DNA of 64,000 bases from contig CM043944.1 of the NCBI GenBank assembly GCA_014529385.2, positions 60,089,268 through 60,153,267 on the forward strand, in the 5' to 3' direction. Every line of letters begins with the position of its first letter. The stretch's first letter is position 1. The DNA is from Adiantum capillus-veneris. Its lineage: Eukaryota > Streptophyta > Polypodiopsida > Polypodiales > Pteridaceae. The notes under the pieces were generated by a model that saw only the letters and a list, made by a program, of their open reading frames with translations, was not told the DNA's origin and ran no database searches. The position numbers and the translations under genes are program-made. Positions 1 through 12,162 of this stretch are shown piece after piece.

Positions 1-2008
1 TAATACGCCCGTATAATATGAGATCATGTAAAAGACACCCATATATGATGTATTGTACGTATTCCATATAATGGCAATTTAGCCCATAAACATACTTTCG
101 GGTACTTAATTGCTAACACAGGCACTGCCTGTTGGCTTACAATTTTCTTAAATTTTGACTTTATTCCCACAACCCCTTGATCCATAATCAAGCTAGATAG
201 GCTAGAGTGTGAAAAGAAAAGTGCCTGGAACTTAACCCAAGATTCACAAACATACCTCCTAGATCCATCAAATCCTATACATGTGCAATTACATATAGTG
301 CATCTCCTCACACTCAAATGTGAAATACAAGTGCTCCAATTTACGACAACATGCTAAGGCTGGGAACCTCTCATATACAAATATATCGAAATCAGCTCAT
401 ACAAAATAAACTTATGGAATCAAAACTCAATTTGGGGTTCTCTACTCCAAAAGTAAAGTGTAGGCAACCATTCCACCTTGTTGAAACAATTCCACACAAA
501 CTTCATCGGAAAATCCTCTTTGATATTTTGCATATCTGTTGACTTTCTAATTGCAAAATACTACTCTATGGAGTTTTGATAAATTCATTGCAGTGCTGAC
601 TTTTTTCACTTTCCATACTTCCACCAATATAAATTTTCCAATTCCATATCTTAAAATTCAAAACATTCTCGTGTTAGGGCACATTCCACTTAATCCATTT
701 GTCAAATTTGCCTAAATGTTTTGAATATCCATAAAAATAAATTAAAATAAGCTTTCGATAATCCACAAAGATCCTCTGAACCTGTTCAATGATAATCTGA
801 TCTGCAAACAATAAATATTGATCATTATGTATGCTATAACCCCGTCCTCTTTCAATAAATCATCATGTCCAAAATGTGCCCCCCCTTTGTTCCAAATTAT
901 ACCAAAAAAAGTTTGGGATAAATTTTTCTCATAGCCCATTTGGTCAAGTGCCATGTTGATTTTGCTTAAAATATCTACTTGTTTGTACATTGACAGAATC
1001 ACCAATTGAGTATGTCTTGAGCCTTCTATAAGTGTTCTACTTCTATGTGGCATCATCTCAGAATTGTTATCAACAAACTCATTTAGCAATACTCTTGCTA
1101 AACTAGTATGTTGAAGTCCTCTTCTCAATGTACATGTGTTCCCATGCACATATTTCTACACACCATTTTCAAAGTTCTTTGTAGCAGTAAGTGATGTCTT
1201 TGGTATTCCATGTAGCTCATACCGTGTTCTACAACAAAAAATAGAGCCATTTAGTCTAAATTGGTATTGAATCTTCTCAACTTTGTGATAGCAAATAGAA
1301 AGAACATCATAAACATAGATAGTGTGTGATTTTTGAGACTATCCCCAAAATTCTTTGTGTAAATTTGTCACCATATAACAATTTCCAAACTGACAACATT
1401 TTTTTCCACAACAATCAATGCATGAAACCATTTGAATTGACTCAGTTGATAGATAATAGACAGAAGCTAGTGCTATTCGCGCTTTTTGAGTCCTGTTGAT
1501 GAAAGTGTATCATCTCTTCCTTGACAAAGAGACAATGTTACTCCCATCAATATTTTTTCCAACATTATCATCATTGGATACATCCTCACTTCTAGCATGC
1601 CTTCCATCAATAGGAACAAAGCATTGTAATGGGCTCAATATTGCTATCTTCTTGATGGGCCATTTAAGCAAAGTGATTCTACCCACTTCAACCATATTCC
1701 CATTGATTGCATTTTCCTTTTCAATACCCACACCCACAAAATCATTACCAAGTTCTTGAAATTTGACATAATCATTTGGAAATACATATAAGATGGTCCC
1801 TTCATTCATAGTCTCCATCATTGTGTCATCCTTTCTCCAAGATTCTTGAATCAATGTTTTGAATTTTGGGCTTGTTATATGTATTGTATTTGTAACTAGA
1901 GGATTAGAATGGTGCCCTTGTTCATCACTAGTGTAGCTTTTGTTTTGATCAATTAAATTGTCATTTATTATGAAAGACAGCAAAAGAAGATTAGGCCATC
2001 AGACAACA
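1..2008 (-). pseudogene. Decayed DUF7869-type transposon, 3' portion (left of the CACTA insertion)
   Basis: Minus-strand coding remnants are homologous, block by block, to the better preserved element at 17609-20828. The block at 1510-1983 carries a stretch (ILYVFPNDYVKFQELG) matching VMYVCPFDSVNFGELG of the other copy. The block at 742-1149 shares SFVDxNSExMPHxSRT-like and YKQVDIL motifs. The stretch 1-740 should hold the DDE-type catalytic part but is heavily decayed; only weak similarity remains (for example at 24-317). The reading frame is broken by frameshifts and stops. The element continues on the far side of the CACTA insertion (6837-7051) and probably runs past the left edge of the window. 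I am sure of the relationship to the second copy and less sure of the family name. Confidence 0.7.
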
Positions 2009-2279
2009 CACTACAACACTAAATGAAGATATCGACGCACCTATATCGATGGCCATGCTTTTCCACGCGTATATCGATGACATTAGCGGGCATCGCTATA
2101 CGCGTCGCTATACGTGTCGATATATGAGTGGAAAGGCTTTATTTGCCACGCGTATAGCGATGCGTATATCGACGTCAAAAAAATTGGGGGAAAAAAGTGA
2201 AACCCGTGTGCAGGGGCCATTTTCGCCTGCTCGAATCTTGGCCGAAACCTGCTGCGTAGGTATTATGTCCCATCTCCAC

Positions 2280-2334
2280 CCTCCCCAACCCCTCTCTCTC
2301 TCTCTACCTATACATCGTGTGTGTGTGTGTGTAG

Positions 2335-2396
<62 letters not shown>

Positions 2397-2487
2397 GTGT
2401 GTGTGTGTGTGTGTGTAGGAAAGAGAGAGAGAGAGGTGTGTGTAGGAAATAGAGAGAGAGAGAGAGAGCGGTGTGTGTGTGTGTAGG

Positions 2488-2522
<35 letters not shown>
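2280..2522. repeat. GA/GT microsatellite cluster
   Basis: Runs of (CT), (GT) and (GA) alternate, including a pure (GA) tract of about 55 bases near 2335-2393. It lies in the 5' non-coding part of the CACTA element. Reading frames through it are artefacts of the repeat. Confidence 0.95.
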
Positions 2523-2525
<3 letters not shown>

Positions 2526-3017
2526 AATGTATGCTTAGGACATTAAAACTAAAGAAAAAAAAATTAAAGAGAAATGAAATGAAATGTTATATTAAAGTCT
2601 TCCAAAGGCCAAAGTGACCTATGAGACATGAGACAAGAAAGTTACAATATGATGGATCTGATACAAAGTCAGAGTAAGAAGATGACAAAATAAAATATTA
2701 TGGAATCCTAAACTGCTGGGTGTGGACTAAACGGCTAAACGAGCTAGTTGGGATAGGTAGATCTCCTCCATGGTTAGTACTCTGACCGGACGTTGTGCAT
2801 GTCGAGCCAAAGTGACCTAGCTAGATCCTCTGATGCAGCCTCTGTCGATGTTCTGTAGTCCTCCACAGTCGTGGGTGTCTAGATGTCCCTAGATCAGTCG
2901 CTCATTCGATCATTAGAGAGATAGGGAAGTAGAGAGAGAGAGAGAGAGGTAAGTAGAGAGAGAGAGAGAGATAGGAAATAGAGAGATAGAGAAAGAGAGT
3001 TATATATATATATATAT

Positions 3018-3104
<87 letters not shown>

Positions 3105-3504
3105 TAGGGAAGTGGAGCTCCAGGAGTTATGGCAGAGAAATAGGAAAATAGAGAAATAGAGAGAGATAGGAAAATAGAGAAAGAGAGATAGCGAGTGCGA
3201 GCTCGAGAGAGAAAGAACGAGAGATAGGGTACGTAGACAGAGAAGAAACTATGGAACTAAAAGAGGCAAAGGGATTTTTCCTGCTACATGCATTGCCATG
3301 TACACCTGGGAGTGCACGTATGTGTCTACCCATATAGGATTTGACCAATAAAGACGAGATTTTGACCCGGTGGTCCTGATCTCCGTACACCTCTGGACCG
3401 AGGTGTACGGAGATTGGGCAAGACTAGAGAATGCGAGGTAGTTTACATTGCAAGGAGTATATATATATATATATATATTAAAACAACATTCATAATCATT
3501 GTAG
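2523..3504. other. CACTA 5' untranslated/leader region with microsatellites
   Basis: No gene is seen. The stretch contains (GA) and GATAGGAAATAGA-type repeats (2925-3000, 3085-3230) and a long (TA) tract at 3001-3084. A short palindromic phrase around a GTGTACGGAG motif occurs at about 3383-3412. The transposase start at 3505 follows immediately. Confidence 0.7.
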
Positions 3505-5520
3505 ATGGCAACGTCATCAACTAACATGGAGGAAAAGATTGCATGCTTGTGCACGGTCTGCAAGTATCAAATCCTGCACAAGCGTAGGATATGTAATGAG
3601 CATGTGCACAAGTACGGAGAGTTTGCTAGAGAAACCGTACAGAATCTGCGATACGACTCCTACGAAACGGGCATTGATTTCCACGACATAGCACCTACAT
3701 CTGAGAGAGAGAGAGAGAGAAGAAAGATTATGCGTGAAGGTCCGACCAATATAGAGCCATGGATGGAAGCAGAAAAGGGCTTACAGACAGAAGACGACGG
3801 CATGGAGGAGATGTTGGATGCCTTCTTCCAGACAAGCGAGGAGAACGCGAATGAAGCAGCACCAAAAGCCGTGCGCCTATCTCCTGAAGACATGTTGAGA
3901 AAGTTGGCACGTCAACCAATCTATGAAGGCACCAAAAGATCTGTGCTTCGTACTTGTCTGGCGTTTTTGAATCTTCAGTCAGTGTACGGGTGGTCAGATG
4001 CAAGCGTCACTGCTTTGTTTATGTACGTAATTTACAAAAGAGATTTTTCGATTGCAACGGTGATGTGCTCGTAGAGCTTTAATTTTAATTTAATGTGGCT
4101 TAAACAGGTTATTGCGGGAGAAACTTCTCTCGGATGGCAATGAAATGCCTCTCTCCACGCCAGACGCAAAGCAACTTCTGACCTCAGTTGGCTTGGACTA
4201 CAACAAGATTCATGCATGTCCAAATGATTGCATTATTTTTCGCAATGAATTCGCAGATTTTCTGTCGTGTCCTAAGTGCGGAGCAATGCACTACAAACAA
4301 GATGCAGTTGGCGAGACCGTGCCAGCTAAAGTGTTGCGGCATTTCTCTATTATTCCTAGGATAAAAAGCATGTTGCGTTGTGGTTCCATTGCAAAGTTGA
4401 TGCGGTGGCATTCTACAAATAGATCCACTGACGCAACATTTAGGGTGCCCGCTGATTCGAAGACTTGGAGGCACATTGAAGATACCTGGCCAAATTTTAA
4501 GAGTGAACCACGCAATTTGCGTTTGGGCATGGCAATGGATGGAGTCAATCCATTTGGCTTGAGAAGCTCATCATGGAGCACTTTGCCTGTGTGCCTTATC
4601 AATTACAACCTCCCGCCGTGGCTTGCTATCAAGAAGGGTCATTTGATTTTAAGCTTGATTGTACCTGGTAAGTTCAAAGCAAAAAACATGGATGTTTATC
4701 TAGCTCCACTAGTTGACGAGCTCCAGGAGTTATGGCATGGGATCGACATAGCAGATGCGGTTGAACCAGTAGGACAACATCATGCAAGGATCCATGGACT
4801 TCTTATGTGGACTATGCATGATTGGTGAGGATACAGAGAAGCTTCTGGTAATGGTTATTGATTTTCAAAATTCTCACTACTCGCAAGCCCTTTGCCTTTG
4901 CCTGATTCATGCTTTGATATATGTAGGACTAACAACTTCGGGATACAATGCATGTCCAATTTGCGGGCAGTCTTTGGATGTGCGCTATTCTACCTCTCTT
5001 CGAAAGACAATTTATCAAGGCCACCACTGTTATCTTCTAGATGGCCATCACTTGCGCGAAGGCCAGCTTGGTTGCGTCGAATGTCGTCCTATGCATGTAC
5101 AAGAGTGGCGTCGCCGATGGGAGCAACATGAGGGGCAACCTGTTCCAGGAATGAAACGTTTGTCCATTCTCCATACGTTGCCGTACTGGGGTGATCTACT
5201 AATTAACCATTTGCTGGATCCAATGCATATATTCAAGAATGTGGGAGAGATCCTCTGGAAGACAATCATGGGAATGAACGACAATCGAGCTTCACGAGAT
5301 GATTTGCAGGCGATTGGAAAGATGCCAGAGCTGTGGCCTTTCACCAATGCAGCTGGTCAAACAAAACTTCCAAGAGCGCCATGGGTATTGCTAAAAAACG
5401 AAGAGCGACAAGTGAAAAGGGTGATTTCAGAGTTCAGGATGCCAACAAGATATATGCGATGTCTCAAGACAGCATTCACCCGTGACGATCAACTATCAGG
5501 GTTGAAATCGCACGACTGAC
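3505..5520 (+). pseudogene. CACTA transposase (Transposase_21/TNPD type), truncated
   Basis: The gene encodes the cut-and-paste transposase of the surrounding CACTA element. Exon 1 is 3505-4022. A GTACGT donor at 4023 and an acceptor ending at 4107 join it to exon 2 in frame, giving ALFM-LLREKLL. Exon 2 carries hallmarks of the family: IHACPNDCI, LSCPKCGAMHYK, a WHSTNRS-like block, RLGMAMDGVNPFG and LLMWTMHDW. Exon 3 (after about 4926) carries YNACPICG, the zinc-binding segment, then LLDPMHIFKNVGE and GLKSHD. The frame across the second intron (about 4825-4926) does not join cleanly, so there is a frameshift or a splice choice I cannot resolve. The protein stops at TGA 5517-5519 exactly where the family continues, and no DUF4218 domain follows. 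Confidence 0.85.
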
Positions 5521-6180
5521 ATAAGTCACTTACATAGTGGAGACCATCCTGAGAGAGTACCAGCCTGCTCCGGGTTCTTCCGTTGTTTCGGCGTGGTGGA
5601 TCAAGGGTGTTGCACGGGACACCATCAAACATGGACGAGATGCAGCTCGAAAGGCTTTCAGGACCGGCTCACCGAAGCCTTCGGGCATCCCACATGAGAC
5701 GTGGCTGCAGATCAGGGAGGATGAGCCGACAGCGGCCACGCGATTCAGACAGTAGCGTGAGGCCGCGCAGGTACGACAGATAACTAGGGGGACATCTCAT
5801 CTTGGAAGCGGAGGCTTCGACACCTTTCGCTATGAGTTTGTGAGTTTCTAATCCAATCTTAACTATGGCATTTTTTAAAACGCGTTGAATCATGTATTCT
5901 TATTACTTTGATTTTTGTATAAACGCAAAATCTTGCGATGCATCGAGCTCCATCACGCGAGGAGGAGTCATATGGATATTGTAGAGGTATCTATGAAGTA
6001 CTGAATGATCTTGAAGCTTCAGGAGAGCCTGTAGACTGGGAGGCCTTACAGTCTCGCTAATCGCTTGAGGTGAGACGTTAATATGTGTGAGTTGATTTAA
6101 TTAAGTCAGTATATGTGAAGTAATATCAATACTAATTTTGTGAGTTTTCCTATGTGCAGGTTGCGACGCCTAGTCATTAG
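5521..6180 (+). pseudogene. CACTA transposase C-terminal remnants
   Basis: Short coding-like blocks follow the truncated transposase. The block at 5537-5755 (ETILREYQPAPGSS, then RKAFRTGSPKPSGIP) and the downstream phrase HLGSGGF at about 5797-5817 resemble the conserved C-terminal region seen behind plant En/Spm transposases. A third block near 5938-6060 reads REEESYGYCRGIYEVL. They are separated by splice-like sites and stops. I take them as the last exons of the same gene after an internal deletion, or as a second small gene of the element. Confidence 0.5.
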
Positions 6181-6836
6181 TGGACCAGATTTCATCTATA
6201 TGCTTTGTGAGACACAGACACGTTTCTGTGTCTCTTTTTTGTACAAACAGTTAGTGTTTAGACAGTTATTGTTTCCCTTATGGTTATGATTATTTTCATT
6301 GTCATTGTATAGACAGTTATTGTTTCTCTTTCTGGTTATGCTTATTGTTATTGTTAATTTTGTTTATGGTTATGGTTATCTGCATTATGGTTTTGATCAA
6401 AGTGGTTATAGCCGGTTATGGTTTTAAGTTATGGTTATGGTTTGTTATGGTTATTCTTTTAAGCTATGGCTATGCTTTTTAGTTGGTACGGTTGTCTTTC
6501 ATTGGCCTTAAATCTCATGTGAGATCCTACATGGATAGCATGTAGGAGGCGTATACATGATATGGTGTTTTTTGAAAAGTTTATGTAAAAACAAAGGAAA
6601 CTCTGCCGAAATTTCTACGCGCGGGAGCATGGTTGATATTTTGGTGCTGCTCGCTTTCTTGGGCAGAGGGCAGGAAGTTTGGCTGTGACTGTGTCCATCT
6701 TTTAACTGGGCACAGGCCAGGCTACCTGTCCTCTGCCCAAGAAAAACTTTTTCTGCTATGGTCGTCGCTATGCGCGTCGCTAATAGCGACTGGTTTCACA
6801 GCGACACGGATAGCGACGGGCTTTTTTGTTGTAGTG
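6181..6836. other. CACTA 3' non-coding region and right terminus
   Basis: No gene is seen. A stretch of TGGTTATGGTTAT-like repeats lies at about 6255-6480. The terminal 80 bases hold GTCGCTAT-type subterminal repeats and end in the terminal inverted repeat. Confidence 0.7.
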
Positions 6837-7051
6837 ACACTCTATAAAGAATCATGGAGAGATGTAGTATCCATTGTAGGAAAAGGTAGAGCCACATTCT
6901 TCAAACATTCCTCCACTAGTATAGATACATTTTCTTGTCCTATCTTTGTACCCCGTAAGTGGAATCTACATTTGTTCTACACACACAAACAATACCAACA
7001 ATTTCATCATCAAGTAATCATATGCACTTTCTCACTAGATTGAAACTCCAT
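6837..7051 (-). pseudogene. DUF7869-type transposon, N-terminal part right of the CACTA insertion
   Basis: On the minus strand the sequence starts with ATG at 7049-7051 (MEFQSSEKVHMIT, matching MANFNHGDRVCMFVAT of the second element). After a few stops it continues as GTKIGQENVSILVEECLKN and LPFPTMDTTSLHDSL, matching GMLIGEGNVSVSVDLCFEKK and IPFATMDALTVGDAFHSI of the copy at 20177-20773. The homology stops exactly at the CACTA boundary and resumes at 2008, which dates the CACTA insertion as the later event. Confidence 0.75.
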
Positions 7052-7259
7052 TTTGTAAGTGAATAAGATGATCTTGTCAAGTGCGTAGTCATAAATAAAT
7101 CCCCTTTGAACAAAAAAAGTATATTTTCCTTTTTATAAAATACATGAGGGTTATAAGTATTATAACTCCACCAACTTGAAATGTGATGAGCCCAATCAAG
7201 TTTTGGTTGATCTTGTTTCTCAATTCTCCAATTTGTGGGCCTTGCTTCTATCAATGCAT
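7052..7259. other. Unassigned stretch
   Basis: No gene or repeat is recognised. It lies just upstream of the DUF7869-type remnant and may contain its promoter-side terminus. Confidence 0.4.
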
Positions 7260-7485
7260 CAATGGGGCTTAGCTTGGGCTAGTGGAGGATCTCAAGTTCA
7301 AATTTCCCATGGTACAATATGAAAACGATATAGGTAAAGTGGAATATTTTGTGATTAAACCACCCTTAGTGCACCAATAGATGAAAATCTAGCAATGGAA
7401 TCAATGTTGGTGGTCCAAGTAGTGGACATTGAAACCAAAATCCTTTGCTATATTAAAGCTTAGCTTGGACAAGTGATGGACCTAG
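7260..7485. repeat. Satellite family B fragment
   Basis: Phrases such as TTAGCTTGGACAAGTGATGG and 'ctagtggaggatctcaag' match the tandem family that fills much of 57450-64000. It ends at the first base of the Gypsy 5' LTR, so the retrotransposon probably inserted into this repeat. Confidence 0.6.
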
Positions 7486-9405
7486 TGATAGCTATTTTTT
7501 GGCTCTCCTTAATTGCAATAGTGAGCTACCCAACCCTATCAAAATCACTCAAAAACTGTGGTTATCCTCATCCTTTCACTGTACATAGGCATGTGTGAGT
7601 TAGGAGACTTTCTCCATATCTCCTTAAAACCCCTCACTTAGCTAGTCACTGAACTAGTTGAGCCAAAAAAATAAATTTTAAAAAAGCCAAAATATATTAT
7701 GGCCCGTTTGTGTATAGGCATTTCATTTGTATATAGGGACTAAATATAGGGATTTTTTATTATAATTATTTTGGTATTTATTTCAATATGTATGCCTCGG
7801 TGTGTGTTATTTACCTAAGTATGCTATGTACATTTACTCACCATTACCATGATCTTTCATAACATGTATTTTATATTAAATTATTTCATGCAAGCTTCTC
7901 TTATTTTTGGTGTAAATTCACTCCAAGGAAAAAACTTTTAAAAAATTACCTTTCATTTAAATTAAATGCTACTTGTATTAGACTATTTATTTAAGAAAAC
8001 CCTCTTGATATGCTTAAATATGTTAGCTAGAGAGTCTTTTAAAAATATAACCTTGCATTTTAGAATCTATCATGATCAAGAGCTATACTCATCATGTTGA
8101 CCTCGTAAGACTGTGATTGACGCTTTGAAGAAATCGCTTTTATAAGCTCAAGAAAAAATGAAGGGATCTTGTAGAAAATTTTAGGTGACTCTTCCACAAT
8201 TTTGCTATAGATAATTGAAAGTTTCATGTGCCTAAAAATTGATTTTGGAGTATATAAAATAATGGAAAGTTCCATGTGTTTGATACGGTCATTTCAAGCA
8301 TATCACTGTATACAAAGAAAATGTGTTTCAGATGTATTTGTGAGTTTTAGAAAGTGATACATTGCTTGCCCTTTCCATTGAGTACTCAAGGTGGCAAGTA
8401 GAAGGGCTTTGGTATGCAACAAGTATTGGATCATTTTAAATATTCAAAACCGCATAAGAGAAAACTTTCATATTTTCATTCTTGAGACATAAGCATTCAA
8501 AACCTCAAATAATATCAAACTTTCATGTAGATCAACCAAATGTATCAAAGTACGTTGTACATACACAATTGGGGTGCCTAAAACATTGGTTTCAATGGTA
8601 TTATGGAGAACTCAAAATTTTTAAGATTTTTTGCACGATAAAAAATTCAAGATAGAGTTCAAGCAATGAGATTTACTTGAGTTAGGGAGCCCAAAAAATA
8701 CAAAGTTTCTTGGTTTAAACATATAAAGTCATTTGTAGTTGTCAAATTGCATTAGAATAGTACCAATTTCATGAGGGAACCTTTGCAAGACCAATATTAT
8801 GCTCTTATTCAGCACGTGCTCAAGTATGAAATTATGTTTATAGCTTACATGTGACTTGAAAACTTATCTTTGAAGTGCATTCCACTATTTTGTAACACTA
8901 AATGCTAACACTTGGCTTTTATAAACATAAAAAAGGTCATCTCTACAAAAAGATATAATAATTTTATGATTTGTTTGCAAGACAGCTTAAAATTTTACTA
9001 AAATCTATGTCTTAGAACTTACGAGAATTCTCTCCATACATATTGTATTTTGATATGGAGAAAAATCCAGTGTTTTCTCTCTCTCATAACCAATATATGG
9101 TAGAAGCAAGGTACTTCTTTCTAGCTTGACAAATAAATTGCCAAAACATGGTAGAAAAACAGGATACTTTAGTGTCTCAGGACACTTAACTGTCCAATTA
9201 CAGAACTAGTGTTAACCTATCTGCACTCCAAATTTTTAGCGGTCATTGAAAGACAAAATATGGACCAAAATCTGAATAACCACCTCAAATATTTTGATAA
9301 TTGTGGGAGCTATCACTGGTGAGATAGAGTTTTTTTGGTGGACCCCACTTTGGACACTTTTCTCACAAGTAACCCATAGTCTCCTCTCACCTCCTTTCCT
9401 ACTTC

Positions 9406-9466
<61 letters not shown>

Positions 9467-9995
9467 ATTTCTCTCTATTTCTCACTCAAACCTGCAACTT
9501 CCATGCTTTTCTCTCACCCTCTTCACCATTAGCATCCCCTCACCCACCCATAGCTCTCTTTTGAAGCTTTACCTACATCCACCATCTCCATATCTCTCTC
9601 TATTACTCCCATATTACAATTTTATTCTACCCTTTCAAGAATGCATAAAAATCAGCAATCTAACCATACTTAATCTCTATAAAATAGAGATATTTATCAA
9701 TAAAATCCTCATTCCCTTTGTGGTGATTCAACTATGGTGGCGACGTGAAAAGAAGAAGAAGAAGAAGAAGAACGACGGTCACTTTTGACAATCTACGCAC
9801 GGGTGAGTCCAAGATTCTTCAAGCATTCACCATCTCATTCACCCGTCTTTTCTCATCCTTCAAGTCATTTTATCCATTGTAAATATATTACTAACTTTTT
9901 ATAGTGATTGCCAACATTGACTACTAACCTACTAACACAAACATTGATTAACCCAACTCTAAAAAGAACCTTCCCTCAAGACATGTACATATAGC

Positions 9996-10037
<42 letters not shown>

Positions 10038-10091
10038 ACCTTACCGCTTAGAACTTTACCTTCATCTTATCTACCATCAATAATGTGCTCA
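7486..10091 (+). repeat. 5' LTR of the Gypsy element
   Basis: It begins TGATAGC and ends near GTGCTCA. Its first 470 bases and its last 870 bases (from about 9210) align with the 3' LTR, including 'gtgagctac', 'cccctcacttagctagtcactg', and a CA then a CT microsatellite. The central part, about 7960-9210, has no counterpart in the 3' LTR. Either an insertion here or a replacement or deletion in the other copy explains the size difference (2.6 kb against 1.7 kb). Confidence 0.8.
9410..9465. repeat. CA microsatellite in the 5' LTR
   Basis: A (CA) run of about 28 units; the 3' LTR has a short CA tract preceded by a C run at the same position. Confidence 0.9.
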
Positions 10092-10120
10092 TGTTTGGTG
10101 CCCAAAGAGTAGGAGAAATT
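10092..10120 (+). promoter_or_regulatory. Probable primer-binding site
   Basis: The sequence TTTGGTGCCCAAAGAGTAGG lies directly behind the 5' LTR end. Its TGGTGCCC core resembles the TGGCGCC primer-binding sites of Tat/Athila-type Gypsy elements. The priming tRNA cannot be assigned with confidence. Confidence 0.55.
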
Positions 10121-10206
10121 TTGAGTCACCAAACCCTATCATCTTGCTTCTTGTTGACTATGTTAGATCATTTGATGTGCATATTTTAATTTTGTTGTAG
10201 AACACA

Positions 10207-10893
10207 TTGCAATTTAGAAAACATTACTGTGTAACTCTTTTTAAGAAAGAAAAAAAAACATATGTCACTTTGAAATCAATTCAATGCCAAATGTTTAGAT
10301 ATCCCCTCTTCTTTGGAGAGCCTGGAAAGGATGCCAAGCTATTTCTAACAAATTTCATAATGGCTTGCCATATAAAAAGAGTGATAGGAGATTATGAATG
10401 CTTACAAATGTTTGAGGTAGTTCTAAGGAAGGATGCTAGCACTTGGTTTGACTCTCTACCTTAGGAGGTTAAGGAAAACTATAAAGAGTTCATTGATCAC
10501 TTCAAGCAATACTTCTTTGACCCTCAAAACACTCAAAAGCTACGGCAAGACATCCTTTTTGACAAGCAAAAAGACATGGATGACTACTATATGTACAAAC
10601 AAGAGTTTTTATGTCTTTGGGATGTACGGGTGAGAAATGTTGCTAGCCCTGGTGATGGTGCAGAGTTCCTAAAGAAGGAGAGGTTCATAGCCGATCTCTT
10701 TTCCACACTGAAGATAAAAGTTGAGGTGGGTGCACTTGCTACCTTTGATGCAACTGAAACTAGGGCTGTTGAGAAGTTTAGAAAACTCAAGTGCCGAAGG
10801 GAAGAGGTTCCAATAGAGGGCCCTATACCCAAGAGAAAATTGCAAGAATCAACATCTAGGGAGATTCTTAAGGTAACAACTGAGGTCATTTAA
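10207..10893 (+). pseudogene. gag (retrotransposon Gag capsid domain) with one internal stop
   Basis: Gag forms the virus-like particle of the retrotransposon. A single frame runs the whole length except for TAG at 10462-10464. The block FFGEPGKDAKLFLTNFIMA, then STWFDSLP, and after the stop EFIDHFKQYFFDP and LRQDILFDKQ, is the Retrotrans_gag pattern (W-FxxLP, then FxxHFxxxF). A CCHC zinc knuckle follows at about 11003-11055 (CWNC, RKLG, H, GMYN, C), but one base has been lost inside it, which shifts the frame. No methionine is clear at the first codons; the true start may lie a little further upstream. Confidence 0.85.
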
Positions 10894-10998
10894 AAGCTGA
10901 ATGAACCCTTAAGCAACTTGTCAATTCATCTTGCACAAGTTGTAGGTCCCGAGGGAGAAACAAAGAAAGATGAGGAGTGAGAGCCATGATCCAAGCAA

Positions 10999-11060
10999 GT
11001 ACTACAATGTTGGAATTGTAGGAAATTGGGCATGGGATGTATAATTGTCCTTGGTCCCAT
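10999..11060 (+). pseudogene. Gag nucleocapsid zinc knuckle (CX2CX4HX4C), frameshifted
   Basis: The bases read CWNCRKLG in one frame and HGMYNCPW in the next; restoring the spacing gives the canonical CCHC knuckle that binds retroelement RNA. The stretch 11060-11500 carries no clear domain. Confidence 0.7.
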
Positions 11061-11507
11061 GGGGAGCCAGGGATACCTAACTTGAATTACCCAGTGATGA
11101 ATGCAAGTGAAGGAACTGGTCAACAACCAACGCTTCTACAAAGGCCAAATGGATCAAGACCACCTCCATGAGGAGCGAAAGGAGTTCCACCTTTACCAAA
11201 TCCAAATGTGCATGTGGTAGAGGTGAAAAATTCAAATGAGATTGACATGGAAGCAAATGGCATCAAGTGTGACCGTGGAAAAGGTAAAGAGGAAGAAGGA
11301 GTCACATCACAGAGTGACCATGGACGAGGCAAGAAGGCAAAGGAGACCAAGGAAGACAACAGGACTTGATGTCATATCAAACTCCAAGAGTTTCCTCTTG
11401 GACATGGTATGGCTCCATACAACCTGTTCAAAGACATGAGAGGTAAGGGTCCTGATATCTCATGGACTTAGTTTCTTGCATTATTTCCACAAGGTAGGAG
11501 GGATTTA

Positions 11508-11732
11508 ATGAAGGAAATTAGCAGTAGGAGAAAGGTAAAAGAGAGTGTGCCTATTGTAAAAATAGCACAAGAAAAAATGAATGAGGATATTACACCTGTG
11601 CTAGATTGTTTCATAAAGGGAAGGTTGGTTAGCAAAGTTCATGTGGATGGGGGTGCACAAATTTGTATCATAAGAGAGGGAATCACGCAAATACTAATCA
11701 TGCATATCCATGAGACACCTGAATCAAAGTAA
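11508..11732 (+). pseudogene. Retrotransposon aspartic protease fragment
   Basis: The protease cleaves the Gag-Pol polyprotein. The active-site block reads VHVDGGAQICIIRE, corresponding to the D-[ST/G]-G-A motif of Gypsy proteases, preceded by TPVLDCFIKGRLV. Downstream (11733-12160) several stops break the remainder of the domain. Confidence 0.75.
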
Positions 11733-12162
11733 AAATGGCAAACAATAGCAAGGCTACGTGCATAGGCATATGTATAAATATTTTTGTGGAGGACTTTGGC
11801 ATTAAGAAGGCAATAGATTTCTATGTTAGTCTACCAAAGGAAATGGTTACCATGGAAGACCATGGCTAATGAAAATGCGGGATTTGCATGATTGAGAGAG
11901 TGGAAAGTTGATTTATAGAAATGACAATCACAAGAAGGCTGTCTTTGACATGAAGGAGCAACACCAAGAGGATCTCCATGAAAAATCATCTCAAAGTGAG
12001 ACGGAGGAAGACTTGACCGATAGCACTTTAGAAGAATAAAGTAGCGGTAGCATTACTGAAGAGGAGTCTACCATTGAAGTCACAAGGGTAAGGTTTAAAC
12101 CAATCAACCAAGAGACTTCTTGTCAAGGCTTGGAAGAGGTAGGTCCTTAAGAGAACCAAGGT

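Larger units (their letters stand above)
2009..6836 (+). mobile_element. CACTA (En/Spm, CMC superfamily) DNA transposon, complete ends
   Basis: The left end begins CACTACAACA at 2009 and the right end finishes with TGTTGTAGTG at 6836, its exact inverse. The flanking trinucleotides are both ACA (2006-2008 and 6837-6839), a 3-bp target-site duplication as expected for CACTA elements. Subterminal repeats built on variants of CGCTATACGCGTCGCTAT are clustered at about 2026-2175 and about 6755-6815. Inside lies a spliced transposase gene of the Transposase_21 (TNPD) type at 3505-5520, followed by short C-terminal remnants. The element has been inserted into a DUF7869-type element whose coding sequence resumes on both sides. 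The transposase is truncated, so it is probably not autonomous. Confidence 0.93.

Noticed and set aside
3505-5520. Host gene instead of a CACTA transposase
   Set aside because: The motifs, the CACTA ends and the target duplication all assign it to the mobile element.
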